Below the pieces are notes generated by a model. It saw nothing but the letters and a program-made list of their open reading frames with translations, was not told where the DNA came from and made no database searches. A stretch of 64,000 nucleotides of DNA from positions 33,285,089 through 33,349,088 of the forward strand of contig NC_060232.1 of the NCBI RefSeq assembly GCF_021155775.2, in the 5' to 3' direction. Position 1 is the stretch's first letter. Each line of letters begins with the position of its first letter. The position numbers and the translations under genes are program-made. The DNA comes from Neodiprion pinetum (Eukaryota > Arthropoda > Insecta > Hymenoptera > Diprionidae). Positions 53,201-63,806 of this stretch are shown piece by piece.

Positions 53201-56200
53201 CAGATAAATTTTTTCGCACGTAATGTAACGATGGTTTTGAACCCGAAGGCCACGCACTCAAGGCTGGGAATATTTTTGACTACTGTTTAGAGAGAGAGCG
53301 TGAAAAATTAAAAAAAAAAAACAACAACTATTTACAGAACCTGCATTTTTGCAGTTCAACACTGTGTAATACCTGCACGATGCAACGCATCCATGTAACA
53401 ATAATTTCAAGATGTTTAGCTTGTTGCGAGATCTTCAACGGAGATAACCGGATGATTCATAGGTAACAGGGTGCAAGGTCGTACCTATTATAATGAGATG
53501 AATAAGAATAACTAATTATCCCGTGCTAATTTTGTATTTATTGTTTACTTCAAGATTGAATTTATGCATTAATTATACATTTGTTAATATTCTTGCGCGA
53601 CATTTTGCAGATCGTCTGCTGCACGCTTGAAATTTGCCACAGTCGAAACTTTCCTCTTTTAGATAACTAAGCGTGTATAAATAATATAGGTACACAAGTA
53701 TATGTACCAAGAAGTTATTTTACATGTTTTATTTTTTTCTATTTCTCACCTCCACGTGACTCGTGACGCGAAGGTCACTCCTCGCGGAATATCGCGGAAC
53801 ATAGATCTCGCGAATTTAAAAATACTCGACAGAGCTCGTCAAAAGGGTAAGGTCAGTGCTATTTTCGATCGTTCTAAACCGAATAACTACCGTCGCCACC
53901 GACGTTGACAATTACTTACTAGAAACACGTATCAAAGAACCGCTTGTGCTTCTATCATACGTACAAACAAGAATTTCCATTGCTCTTACAAGGTCTCATT
54001 GTCGATAGTTTATTATTATTATCAGTAGTGGGCGAATGCGCAATTGATCTCATAACCGATCGGATTTACAAGCTATAAGACACGCAGATTTTACAGTAAC
54101 TTCGATACATCTTTATACAACGTAAAATAAATACTCTCACGAAGTTAAAAAAAAAACAAAAAAAAAACAAAGAAAAACAATACGGAGAAAATAATTTTAC
54201 CACTGAAATACGAATGCAAGTATTGCACGTTTTGAAACCCTATTTCCGTGGGACAAACCGCAATAGCTGCCGGTTGCGGGACTCGGGTACCAAATGCAAG
54301 GAGAAGAGCAGTTTGTGTAAGTGCCATGTTCTAGGTGCGCAAGAATAGCCGAGAGGCATTTTCGAGGCGTGCAGTTTCACTCCTGTAATGTGCTCCTGGT
54401 GCACAAACATAGCCTGCTCGAGATGTGCAGCTGCAACGGTAGAGAAGTGTGACGTGTGATAAGCGTGCACTAAAATAGCCTGCACCGTACGTTGCAGTGT
54501 CACAAACGTAGCGGCGTGGCGTGTAAACCGATAACAGAGGGAACCGTTGGACCGTATACGTTCGGTTGAGACTAATTTTATCATCGACTCCACTGCACTC
54601 GGTGCACTATATTTTTTACTGGAGAGAGAGAGAGAGAGAGATAGAGAGAGCCGTTTCACGACACGATGTAGCGTTGCTGGTGCATTTGCAGTTGTCCAAA
54701 CGATCCCCTGCGGCAACTCGATGCACGTCAATAATCTCTGTTTGTTATTGCACGTGTGTATTTTATACTTTGCGCAATGATTTTACTAACGAATAACAAG
54801 GCGATGATACGCAAGTTATTTTTATGATCTTGAAGAAGATTAGTCTTTTTTGATGAAAACGATGTAAAAGTTTAAAATTTGAGGGTAATAATTCTTTCTT
54901 TTACTGGTTTTCTATATTCTTTGTACACATTCACTTATCTAATGACTTTTTAATACGAGGCTAACCGCGAGTAATGTGATTTTCATTTTAGAATTTTTGT
55001 AAAATTGTCAAGTAATTTATTATTTATTATTATTCCATTAGTTTAATCGATTTCGTCGACTGGAAAATATTCACTCGTTGTTTTTCGAAAATTTCGTCAC
55101 GTGGTCGGATTAAATTTTCCTTTAAAAAAAATATCGCGCTTTGATCGAGCTAAGACGGCTTGAAGAATCCTTAGCGTTAAAGCAGGGAGGATGGAATTTT
55201 TTTTTCATCCATCCTACTTTTATTGACATTTTAGTGCGTCACGCACTCGGCGTCGTAAGAATTCCTTACGTAACGAAAGATTACTCAACCTGTCCTAGTC
55301 GTCTAAATGAGTTTCGGTTACGGATGTGTTTCTAACAGGCTTCTGGATCATTTAATCTCCTTTTATGATTTTCCCTCTAAGCCGCAGCGACCGGGTCTCA
55401 TAAAAACGCGATTTTCGCCATATTTTATCTACAAAGCATCAATGACGTGGCACATCATGCATGCCGTTACTGTGCGCACAATAAAATGCTCGTACTGTAC
55501 GATATGGACGCCTCGCAATCTCTGACTGTGATCTCACTTCTGCGGAACGATATTTGAGGCAATTTTGCGGGCACCCGCTGATGGTTCGCCGGATGAATCA
55601 CATGGAATTTATATTCAATCTCAGACAGTGTTCTCGGGATACCGATTCGTGCCCCCCTTCTTCCAGTATAAGAAACTATGAAATCATCTGGATTATTTCT
55701 CACTAGCTAATAGTATAAATAAAAGCCGACGATTAATCTTTTCTAAAAACGATGGAGAGAAGAAAAAAAAAAATTTCCCGTTGCACGTTATCGGTAACGG
55801 AAAAAAAGAAAACGGCATATCATTTTAAAATGGTTACCTACACAGGTTTTATGCAAAAAAAAATGAGGTACCGGTTTTACGCATACTCCATAATCCGTAG
55901 GATCATACACTTTGAAACGCGAGCGTCGATTATTGTTGGAGTGTTGTTGTTTTTGCATATTTTAATTATTCAAGATCACGTTTAAGTCGTGCGCGGATTA
56001 TCAGTTCACGATGGTTCATAAGATCACGTTCCTCTGCGCTGGGGGTCTGATAACCTCATTGCGTTAATGTTTTTCGTGGAAAATTTTCGCGACTTGTCTT
56101 ATTTGCGTATAATATAATATGTACCCCACGGGTCGTAATAGCTGTATTGATCTATATTTAGACGTACGATTGCAAACGTAACGATAAATAATTTGCACAC

Positions 56201-59200
56201 AATCGGCGGCGTTCTGCGATTGCTAACCGGGTATATGCGGCAAGGAGCGAGCGTATAACATAACGATTTCAGGTCAAATTTAAAATTCGTGTTTCTCTAA
56301 TCAGGGGTCAAGATATACATTAGATGGCACTGCGACTCGATTCCATTCCGTCGACATCCAGTTCAGAGGAGCTTTGAAAATCTTTTAGCACATTGATCGC
56401 TGCAGTGGATGTTGAAATTTTCGAAGAAATGAAAATGAATAATTATTATACTTGTATGTTGAGGTAAAGGTAGAGGTGCAGTTGCGTTTAAGCTTAAAAT
56501 TGTGTATAACTTGACTTCGAGGAATTTTCAGTCGCCTTTTTGTACCTGCGTTTAATGCGAAATGCATGTCTCGTGCGAATAGCGCGAATCGCGCGTGACA
56601 ACGCACAACGGACAATAGCGAGAGAAAAGGACGAGGACATGAAAATAAAGAGGGCAAATGATCGCGCGTGCGGATTATGCTGTTGCACATATTCGCAATT
56701 TCTTTTCCGCGCGTGGGTCGCGGAATGACGTGTAAAGTAATGTTGCATACTTCAAGCATGTACGTTTAACGAGGCGCAAGGATGATTACAACTTACTTTT
56801 TTCGCTTCCGCGTTGGAACAATGCGTTTTAATAATGATTACGAAGACAAAATGAACGGCGTGATTACGCCTAACTCTGCTTGTATTTGTATTTGTATTTG
56901 TATTTGTATTTGTATTTGTATTTGTATTTGTATTTGTACCTGTACCTGCACCTACCTACTTAGTTATGCTGTTTCTGATTATTGCGAAACGTACACAAGC
57001 CTGACCAGTAAATAATTAATTAAGGTCGAACGGAATTGAATCAATGACGAGGAAAAATCTAATCACGATTGTTACATAAGCTCAGCATTGTCGCAAAGTA
57101 GACACGGATCACGTTACGCCGAGTGTGCGTATGTGCGCAGGTATGCACGTATCTAGAGTTCACCATTCAAATATCGTATCGCAATATTTGACTGTGAAAT
57201 TATGGAAACGTACCCGGAATACACGGTAGGTGTGCATGGACATTGATATCTTCTTTTGTGTTCTCGCTTTGTCTACCATCTACCGTCGGATCGGAACACT
57301 CCTGTGTCGATAACGTAGCGATTGAACAGTGAAAATAGATCGGTCGGTAAAGACGAGACAACGGTGCTCAATTGTGTGCAACGATGTTACGTAAAAGAGT
57401 TTAAGTTGGTGTGAGCTCGGATTTCGTAAAATTCCCCAAACTTCTACCGACAACAATTGTATTAGAATAGTGATTGATGAACGATTATTCAGATGGATAA
57501 ATTTTGAAGTCGAATGAAGTAAAAGTAGAAAATCACCGACGTTTCATTCAAAAATCGCATCGAAGGGGTCATTTAAACGCTTATGTAAAGTCTCGCATTG
57601 AGTGATTGGAACTTAATCTACACGGTACACTGTCAAAACAAAACTGAAAAGACGATTCAAGTGCAATTAAAATCAGGGAGCTTTCTTTTTGAACATTTTT
57701 TGCCTGATTGGTATTCGCTGAAAACTGCGATTTGAATCGATATTAATAAGCAGGAAATTATCCAGCATCGAAAGAAATCAATTCGTGCTTCCGACAGTGT
57801 CGTTTAGTCCAGCTTCGATTCGATGCAGAGTTAAATCTCGATTTCCAAGACGACCTTTGATGGTCCAACGATATACAAACCGAAGATGAACAACGGCATT
57901 ACATGTATGCCACGTTCTCAACATATGCTTATCAAATAAGCAGCTGCACCGCCACATATTGCAACTCGGTTAGAGTTTTATCGTCAGTCTGGATGGATTT
58001 TACGATAGCAAGTTGCTAGTCTGCGGGGCGGTAAGACGATCTGTGAACCGTGGCTGTGATACCATTACCGTATGACTAGTCGTTTGCGGATCAGGTTCGC
58101 CAGCTCTGGGAACTCCGTGATCAACTCCCATACCCACCGCATACATGTGCGATTTTTCATGCGAGTGTCACACGTGGCAAACCCATACATCCGAAGACAA
58201 GCAAGCTTTCCAGTTCTCCATCTACCGCCCTCTTTGTCTCTACGCACTCGAGCTAAACGCGATTTCTTCGTCTCTCTCTCTCTCTCTCTTTCTCTCTCCA
58301 TCTCTCTCCCATCCTTTTTCAGTTGTCATCTAAAAGATCTTTCTAAACTTGGTTGCTACGACAGCGTGTGTTCGCCTGCGTATGCGTCGGGTGTAACGAT
58401 CGTTTCGAAGGCCGTACTTTGGTTTGTGGAGCGATTTGAATGTGTAATAGACACTAAGTAGATACACGGGAGGATGAATCACGGGGCAGGAGATAGATCC
58501 GATCCTCGTGGGTTTGACTCTATGGATAAAACGGTCATCAAGGTCGGTCACGTTTCGCCACATGCTGAAACTGTTGGCTCGCGTTTGGTACAAGCTCAAC
58601 AGGTTCTGCACCCTCGTTTCGTTGGGGGGGGCTATTCTTGAGGCTGTTCAACGGCTTTGTACCGTATAACTTCGGCGCATAATCTATTCGCGCGAAGAAG
58701 AAGAGCCACCGAACGGAGACTTGGAAGACGTGCGAAACGTGGCGTAATCACGCCTCGGCCTCGTGTCATAAATATGGAGTTCAGGAACGTAAGTCTAAAC
58801 GTTAAACGGTAATTTAATTACATAGTTGGCCCGACATTCGAAGCCTGAATCAGGACCACTCGTTCGGGTAGTTGACCGTTCATAATTGAACACCCGTTGT
58901 TACAGGTGGTGGAATAATACAAGGTTTGTCAGGATGTATCGCTTCCGAAATATCGACGTTTAGAGAGATTAAAAACGTGTGGTTATTCCCGAAGGCGATT
59001 GATGCAGCACCGCAAAATGGTTACTCCAATTTGCCAAATGGTCGTGGTTTACGATCGGAGGACGAAACCGTTTCATCCCATAAATCAATGAACCGTGCGA
59101 ATGTAAAAGATCACAGTAATACATAAATTTTTATATCGAACGAGACGCTGGGCGTTTGTATACAAAACGCTTGGGAGTGTACGTAGCGCGACTTTCCTTT

Positions 59201-60789
59201 TGAAAAACGTATCACATCTAAACAAAAACTACTTTTGCAAAGAGACTGAACATTGTTTCACCAGCTCCAAATTCCGTTTCCATCCTTTATCAAAACTACC
59301 TCCATGGTATAGTCCGGAAGCGAATATCGTTCCGAGCTCTATAACAGCATGTATACCAAATCAGAGATGTTTAACGAGCAGTTGCATCCTGCAACTAGGA
59401 ATTCCGAGTGCAGCATGTAATCGTGCAAAACCCGTGATGATTGTGTAAAATCGGGCGTAACGAGAGGTCAGATTCGCGGACTGAGGCCACCCAGCGAGAG
59501 TAGAACAGAAGGTAGCAACATAAGAGATTGAATCCGATCCAGTCGGTACACACAGCAATTAGTTGCCGGTGGTCTATCATCCGAGAAGAGGTAGGTGTGG
59601 GTAATGTACGAGGGTACATGAGATAATATCCGAGCGCAAAGGTGCAGACTATCGCTGTGCTCTGATGTCGTCTCTGCTTCCCTGCTTCAGACGCAACATC
59701 AGCAAAAAGGAGGTTGATTTATCCCGGCGTTCTCTTTCCGTTGTTCCTTTTATCCCTCCTTCGCCATGGATATATACATGCACCGTGTATCTACTGTTAC
59801 ACAATATTATAAACACTCGACGACGCAACTCAAGTGCATTGCAGCATGTCGTTTTCGACCCGGATATAACGTCGAGTGTTTGACATCCGAGTAGCACGCG
59901 CGTTTATTATAGATACGAAGTGCGAATAGATGTAAATTATATGTATAGAGTTTTTGGTTTCAAGAAAGTGGGTCTCAGGTATACGCACACCGCAGATTCC
60001 TCCAATCTTTTTACGAAATTTTATACCACAGGTCACTTCGCCTAAGAGGATGTATGAGATCATGATATACTCTGCGTGGAAAAGAGGACCAACCCTGCGA
60101 CAGCTGGTGGATTTCCCAGGCATGGGTTAGAGTGGTTCAGGGTTCGAGAAGGGGTGGAGAATAGCGGGGGCGATGATTCCCGTTTCGAACCGTAAGTCCT
60201 GGGGGTGGATAACTAAATCCTGCAAAATAATACTCCCCCTTCGTCCTTAGGCGAAGAGGTATAACGCTGAACCGATGGAACCGTAGGGTAGAAGAGAGAA
60301 GTTGGAGTTGTTGTGTCTGGCCTTCCTGACCATTCTACATGTACCTTGTGCGGACTATAATAGCTTAAGTAAATGTGTAAACACACCCCTGCGATTGGAC
60401 AAAAGTGCAGACCGTCTGTCATAAGGTATGGATTAGGGTCCACCGGCATTGTCGTAAACTCGGAGGCAAAGCCCTTACGTCACGTCCCCGAAGACAGCTT
60501 GACAATGTTACACCCTCGCCGTGGAATAATTCATGTGAAACGTTAGCATCACACGTACACGCTTTCCATGATGGAAAGTGTTCGAGAGGAGAACAGGAAA
60601 TTGTACGATGTCAAACGTTGTATAATATGAAATTTGAATATGCATATTAAAGTGGAAAAACTTACAGGCTGTGATGCTGAGAGTGACGCTCCGATCGGCG
60701 GACGTGTCGATGGATGGAAAGTCCGGGTCATCCAAGTCGAAGGAGACGCTCTCTTCGAATTCGGTCATCTCGCTGCTCGAGGAAGTCAT
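8158..60789 (-). CDS. pino: Protein pinocchio (zinc-ribbon-like Cys-rich arthropod protein)
   Basis: Five coding exons in transcript order: 60666-60789, 12111-12174, 9929-10060, 8651-8780 and 8158-8268. Together they are 561 nt, 186 residues plus TGA, with phases agreeing at all four junctions. The insect-conserved core runs SITSVQTAPESL (48-59), NISLSCHSL, YQDTILTIEELRAQL (88-102), SCFTCGVSW, DCSECGGYSLERPCPLCDGRC and SHASGKARWIGEC. Cys105, 108, 121, 124, 133, 136 and 140 form paired CxxC motifs typical of zinc binding. The segment 90-104 is likely helical. In Drosophila the gene (pinocchio, Smi21F) is expressed in the antenna and affects olfactory behaviour; its biochemical role is not settled. 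The first intron is 48.5 kb, the others 2,050, 1,148 and 382 bp. The core is certain; the assignment of the first exon rests on phase, start context and acidic conserved-looking sequence. Confidence 0.92.
8651..8780 (-). CDS. pino: Pinocchio exon 4 (CxxC zinc-ribbon-like core)
   Basis: Acceptor TTTCTTGCAG, donor ACCATG|GTGAGA. Encodes CGVSWSAEHVSLDCSECGG, then YSLERPCPLCDGRCH and AIWKRDLTM. It holds six of the seven core cysteines. This is the most strongly conserved part of Pinocchio and the basis of the identification. Confidence 0.95.
9929..10060 (-). CDS. pino: Pinocchio exon 3
   Basis: Acceptor TTGTTTACAG, donor TTCAC|GTGAGT. Encodes SNISLSCHSLCGSVDDG, then YQDTILTIEELRAQLNSCF. The EELRAQL segment is a conserved amphipathic helix, and the exon ends inside the Cys-rich motif SCFTCG, splitting the Thr codon. 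Confidence 0.94.
12111..12174 (-). CDS. pino: Pinocchio exon 2
   Basis: Acceptor CTGTTTCAG, donor CCATGG|GTAAGT. Encodes SKSKMSITSVQTAPESLSRH plus a split Gly codon. An internal ATG at 12158-12160 would give a 140-residue short form if transcripts start within the large intron. Confidence 0.9.
14700..14723. repeat. (CT)n microsatellite
   Basis: A 24 bp pure CT tract in the large pinocchio intron, in a pyrimidine-rich context. Confidence 0.9.
15361..15494. mobile_element. Foldback MITE-like element, 134 bp
   Basis: Arms of about 51 and 54 bp are inverted copies. The outer ends are GACGGCTAGTTTTTCA on the left and GACTGCTAGTTTTTCA as the reverse complement of the right; the inner ends share CGTTGG..A.GC...TTCAGCC. 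The central loop is about 29 bp. There is no coding capacity and no clear target-site duplication. I read it as a non-autonomous DNA transposon; an RNA hairpin is the alternative. Confidence 0.6.
18650..19060. promoter_or_regulatory. CpG-dense, pyrimidine-rich block, possible internal promoter
   Basis: GC-rich relative to its surroundings and dense in CpG, with CTCTC runs at about 18845-18890 and an ATGGCGG motif at 18774. Both strands have open frames here, which is expected of stop-poor GC-rich DNA. It could be an alternative 5' end for pinocchio or a short non-coding transcript. No start-site motif decides this. Confidence 0.25.
32799..32851. other. 53 nt hairpin
   Basis: CGCATGAAATTGGTG at 32799-32813 pairs with CACCAATTTCACGCG at 32837-32851 (14 of 15, with one G-T) around a 23 nt loop. 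The stem is short for a microRNA precursor. Confidence 0.45.
37123..37141 (+). repeat. Poly-C run
   Basis: Nineteen consecutive C. Long homopolymers of this kind are length-unstable and often misassembled. Confidence 0.9.
37533..37867. mobile_element. Long foldback element, 335 bp
   Basis: Four blocks recur as inverted copies in the same order on the two sides. The outermost 32 bp begin CTCAGGAAAC on the left and end GTTTCCTGAG on the right, with 28 of 32 matches. Then come TTTTTCATCCG against TTTTTCGTCCG, CAGGCTGGCCAAC against CAGGTTGACCAAC, and the innermost CGAGGTTATGTTGA block (23 of 25). The right arm carries about 40 extra bases. The loop has another CAGGCTGGTCAC copy. No transposase frame and no obvious target-site duplication are present. 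The element is non-autonomous, of unknown superfamily. Confidence 0.7.
39660..40147 (-). pseudogene. Coding-like open frames, unidentified, possibly decayed
   Basis: Two adjacent minus-strand frames. 39962-40147 encodes about 60 codons rich in Arg, Thr and Glu. It is followed in another frame by 39660-39989, of which the part downstream of a TTTGCAG acceptor-like site reads about 109 codons, rich in Leu, Ala and Arg, to TAG. The first frame begins inside the end of a piggyBac-type MITE, and an open frame in the same register exists on the far side (about 40451-40554). Codon usage is balanced, unlike the AT-rich surroundings. However, the plus strand is also open here, so chance in GC-richer DNA is a real alternative. 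I recognise no family. Confidence 0.25.
40135..40450. mobile_element. piggyBac-type MITE with TTAA target duplication, 316 bp
   Basis: Flanked by TTAA at 40131-40134 and 40451-40454. The terminal inverted repeats start CCCTTTCGTT on the left and CCCTTTCAGTT as the reverse complement of the right end. TTAA duplication with CCC-starting ends is the hallmark of piggyBac. Inside are two imperfect copies of TTGTTAC.CG.GGTTTTTGGGGT and an AAGATGGCGGATCC / ATATGGCGGAC pair. No transposase is encoded, so it needs a partner in trans. Confidence 0.82.
41781..41805. promoter_or_regulatory. Palindromic pair of GATA sites
   Basis: GTCAGATAA and TTATCTGAC are perfect 9 bp inverted copies around a 7 bp spacer, so two AGATAA boxes face each other. 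This is a plausible paired GATA-factor site in the large intron; it is also a short hairpin. Confidence 0.35.
44670..44716. other. Short inverted repeat
   Basis: CGGTGTAAC (44670-44678) and GTTACACCG (44708-44716) are perfect inverted copies around a 29 bp AT-rich spacer, directly after a poly-A run. It may be a transposon remnant. Confidence 0.4.
47642..47675. repeat. (TA)n-rich microsatellite
   Basis: Two alternating TA tracts separated by CAAAT. Confidence 0.8.
54251..54515. repeat. Diverged tandem repeat, about 64 bp period
   Basis: The word GTGC.CAA.AATAGCC recurs at 54335, 54399 and 54465 (spacing 64 and 66). Weaker copies, ACAAACCGCAATAGC at 54253 and CACAAACGTAGC at 54501, flank them. 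GTGCAG follows each main copy by roughly 25-35 bp. The repeat keeps a 163-codon minus-strand frame open (54240-54731), which I do not regard as a gene. Confidence 0.55.
54622..54650. repeat. (GA)n microsatellite
   Basis: A GA tract with one interruption (GATAGA), just past the 64 bp repeat cluster. Confidence 0.9.
56881..56938. repeat. (TGTATT)n hexanucleotide repeat
   Basis: Nearly ten perfect copies of TGTATT, running into GTACCTGTACCTGCACC, a degenerate continuation of the same six-base period. Confidence 0.95.
58270..58309. repeat. (TC)n microsatellite
   Basis: An imperfect TC tract in a pyrimidine-rich stretch of the large pinocchio intron. Confidence 0.9.
60666..60789 (-). CDS. pino: Pinocchio start exon (inferred)
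   Basis: ATG at 60787-60789 in GGAAAAAAATGACT, the first ATG after an in-frame TAA at 60841-60843. A second ATG follows at codon 8. The exon encodes MTSSSSEMTEFEESVSFDLD and then DPDFPSIDTSADRSVTLSITA, an acidic Ser-rich stretch, and ends GCCT|GTAAG with one base of a codon. The next exon begins with two bases (TA), completing TTA (Leu) and running in frame into SKSKMSITSVQ. The exon is 48 kb from the next one, so an alternative start in exon 2 (ATG 12158-12160) cannot be excluded. Confidence 0.72.
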
Positions 60790-63332
60790 TTTTTTCCGAT
60801 TCCGGTTGGCGACGAGTGGGACGAAGTGCTCGAGGTCTTCTTATAGCGCGGCGTGGGATTATCTCTGCGACAATATAAAAGCATTCGTCACGTTGAATGA
60901 AACGTGATGGATAAAAAGAGGAAGAAGAGAGGCATAAAGAGCGAAAGAACAACCTTGCCGGGGAGGGACAACACTGGAATGAAGCATGATGTAACTGTAT
61001 ACAGTGACACTGCAACGACGATATATGAACATCCTGCTGAGTCTCTTAGAGTCTGGATGTCGTCTGCCACTGCCAGACTGAGTAACTCTGACTCCACTAT
61101 TTGTTTACCGGTGTACGAAACGATGCACTTTGACATCGTCTGGTAGAGGTTCGCAACCGAAAAGAGGGCGGTTTCATGATTTTTGCCCCGAAAAAACAAA
61201 AGTTTTTCTCACTTTGTCATGAACTTTTGATAATAAAAATGAAATTCAAAAGGGAGAAAAACAATCTAAGTTTGTCGAGACTAGAATCACCTTTTAAATG
61301 CCTTTAAGTTAGTTTTACAGTTAGATAGTTAGCGGTACAGTTTTCAACTCTTGCGGCTCGTTCGAATGTAAATAAAAACGTCACACGGATGTCGACTTTT
61401 CTTTCTTTTTCTTTTTCTACAGTAGTGGTGCGTTATAGCTGATCACATATCATTTGAGACAACATAGTGCCTGCTGATCCAATTCAAGTGTGCGCGCGTA
61501 TATCAAACATGTTGGTATCATCGAAGTATTCAACTGTAAAAGTTTTAAAAATCACTTTTAAATCGTGCCACGAATGCTTCGAATGCTGGCGTATCGCTAA
61601 GGAGATTATCGGGAAATCGCGAAACTCGAATGGTTGAAACCGGATTTTCTTGGTTAGGAAGAACAAACCCACTCACAGGTGTATTATGTGGGATTTATCT
61701 GGGCCGCAGAGATGAACTTGTGCCGACCCTACCGCAGATACCGAGAGTATAATATGATGTATATTGGTGGAATATTGGTTTTCTCCATCGATTCGGCAAA
61801 GTGAAAGAAAGAAGGAAAGAAGGAAGGAAGGAAGGAAGGTAAGAATTGCAATTATTTACTTTCTACCGCCGGCTGTCACAAATATCTTGTTTCTACTTTT
61901 TCTTGACTCTCTCTTCACCCGCTGTCAAGTTTCGGTTAAAATTGGACTCGTTCTTATGGTCGACGCCTTGCTAGAATAACCAATTATATGCCACGTTCGT
62001 ATGCATAGGATTCAATTAAATATCTACTTTCGATTTACAGATGGCACCAGAAATCATTCGCCTGCCAGTGTGTAACATCTCGATGTCTAAATTAATTTGG
62101 TTGTTAGAGAAGCGAAGAAACCGAGTAAATAAAAAATTCTAACGCAAAGACTAAAAGTATTTGAGCTTCCTGTTCCGACTCGCTCAGATGTCAATGTACC
62201 ATATCTTACACAAACACACGGACGAGTAGAAAGTGAGCGATCGTCGATTTTTATCAGTCTAATGCTAAAATAAGCCTCGACTTCCTGTATACCTGCCCGT
62301 ATCTGTATAATGTTACACATATGTGCTGTCTGTAGCCGTAAATGAAAATGTAAACATAACGTGCCTGCACGATCGCTAAATGGCAAAATGCATGTGTTAA
62401 TTTTATGTACATTCGGTTGAACCTTGACTAGGTAAGAATGACTCGCTAAATCTCATACATAGAATGCCGAACGGCAGCAGGAAGTAAACCGATAATGCGC
62501 TCACATGCGAAATTGAATAATAAGTGCGATAAAAATTACCCTTTCATGAATGCAAATATGGATATATTACACGTGCCTATCACGATCGCATACATTTATT
62601 ACCATAAAAGCAATGCTCGGGTAAATTCAGTCGCTAAATTGAATTCACAGACCATGAATACAACTTCGTTTTTTTTTTTTTGTACCAAATGATATTGGAA
62701 TTTTACTGATTTTCATTCGATCATTTAATTTTCCGTTTGAAAGTACATCACGTCACTTTTTCCCCCTAGCGAATTGCAGCCGGTTGAAATGAATTCAAAT
62801 GTGACATTGACAGAATCATATTGCACAGAACGCAATTTGTAATTTTGTCGGAAAATCTAATAATTAAAAGATCCCGCAGAACTAAAAACGCAGTAATTAT
62901 AGCTGCTGCCGATTCCGTTCCGCAGAAATGTCAAACGTAATTAACTCTAGAAATTCGTTTCTTTTCTATTTTTTTTTCATAAAACGAAATGTCGGTTACA
63001 TAACTCGCAGTTTAAAGGAAGATTTATCTTATACTTTTTCTTTTCGAAAGACATTCGAAACTCTATTCCGCACTTATATAAATGACATAAGCAAACGTGG
63101 AACTAAGATGCGTATGCATAAGAAACGAATACACCGAGGTATTCGGTATTTTCAACTTTGCATGCAAAATCGTTTTGTTCATACAGTATATCACATCGTC
63201 TACCTGACGGTAAATTTACTACGTTTCTTACTTCTATACCTGCAACATGGCTCGGAATCATACCTTTGCATACGACACACATACACAGACACACGAAGTT
63301 CAGAAGAAAGGATATATCCTGTTATGGACACA
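60790..63332. other. Pinocchio 5' flank
   Basis: Holds the 5' UTR and promoter of pinocchio if transcription starts near the ATG exon. A minus-strand TTTTATATT lies at about 60872-60880, some 85 bp before the ATG, and may be a TATA element. No other coding exon is recognised. A GGAA-rich repeat lies at 61803-61839. Confidence 0.5.
61803..61839. repeat. (GGAA)n repeat
   Basis: GAAAGAAAGAAGG followed by perfect GAAG units; purine-only over 37 bp. Confidence 0.85.
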
Positions 63333-63463
63333 GGCCGTGTTCGTAAATTGACTGCCAGTACTAAAAATTCCCTAGGACAGAGACAGATCTGTCCATGAAC
63401 TTGGCAGCGCAAAAGAGATGAAAGATTGCTGACAGTACTGTCAGTCAATTTTCGAACACGGCC
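63333..63463. mobile_element. Terminal-inverted-repeat element, 131 bp
   Basis: A 30 bp left end starting GGCCGTGTTCGTAAATTGAC at 63333 matches the reverse complement of the right end (63434-63463) at 28 of 30 positions. The 71 bp centre contains a smaller palindrome, GACAGATCTGTC. No target-site duplication is clear. It is a MITE or a solo foldback; a long-loop RNA hairpin is less likely. Confidence 0.65.
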
Positions 63464-63472
63464 ACCTCGACG

Positions 63473-63496
63473 CACTTCGGCACTTCGGCACTTCGG
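63473..63496. repeat. (CACTTCGG)3 repeat
   Basis: Three perfect 8 bp copies, nine bases after the inverted-repeat element. Confidence 0.9.
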
Positions 63497-63568
63497 CACA
63501 CGCGGTTACATTTTACTTTCAATTTTCCGGCGCGTTTATAAACGAGACTCTAGCTGCATGGGGATAAA

Positions 63569-63806
63569 ATGATGGAACCTGAGGAGCTGCTGGCACGCAT
63601 CTACACTTCATGGGATCGACTGACGTTGGTGCAGCAGCAGTCGTGTACTTTTTTTCCAAAGGTTTGGCCTACGCCTCGTTTCACACGTAGACAAGCCCAC
63701 TCACCCGAAAAACCGCGGGGAAAAAGAACGAGAGAACCTCCATCTGGTCCGGAGAGCGGTAGATGCTATATCCGCATAATCATCGTCAGCGTCCGATAAG
63801 CGGAGG
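63569..63806 (+). CDS. Candidate first exon of a plus-strand gene (weak)
   Basis: ATG ATG GAA at 63569 opens a frame starting MMEPEELLARIYTSWDRLTL, which looks protein-like, and runs 76 codons to TAA at 63797. A TATAAA lies at 63537-63542 and a consensus GTAAGT donor at 63807. The stop falls before that donor, so either an earlier, weaker donor is used or the exon is non-coding with an upstream frame. I recognise no family. Confidence 0.2.

Larger units (their letters stand above)
12175..60665 (-). other. pino: Pinocchio intron 1, 48.5 kb
   Basis: Bounded by GTAAGT at 60665 and CTGTTTCAG ending at 12175 on the minus strand. It is CpG-rich and contains no exon I can identify. The open frames here (up to about 190 codons) match no family I know and are close to what chance gives in this length. 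Contents worth noting are the foldback and MITE elements at 15361, 37533 and 40135, a repeat cluster at 54251, simple repeats, and an ORF-dense block at 39660-40824. Between about 19.1 and 37.0 kb, and between 43.3 and 54.2 kb, I see only unique non-coding sequence. Such a long intron is expected to hold enhancers. Confidence 0.7.

Noticed and set aside
54240..54731. 163-codon minus-strand ORF
   Set aside because: It is held open by a 64 bp period repeat and by a GA microsatellite translated as Leu-Ser repeats.
62928..63398. 156-codon plus-strand ORF
   Set aside because: It enters the inverted-repeat element at 63333 and has no recognisable domain.
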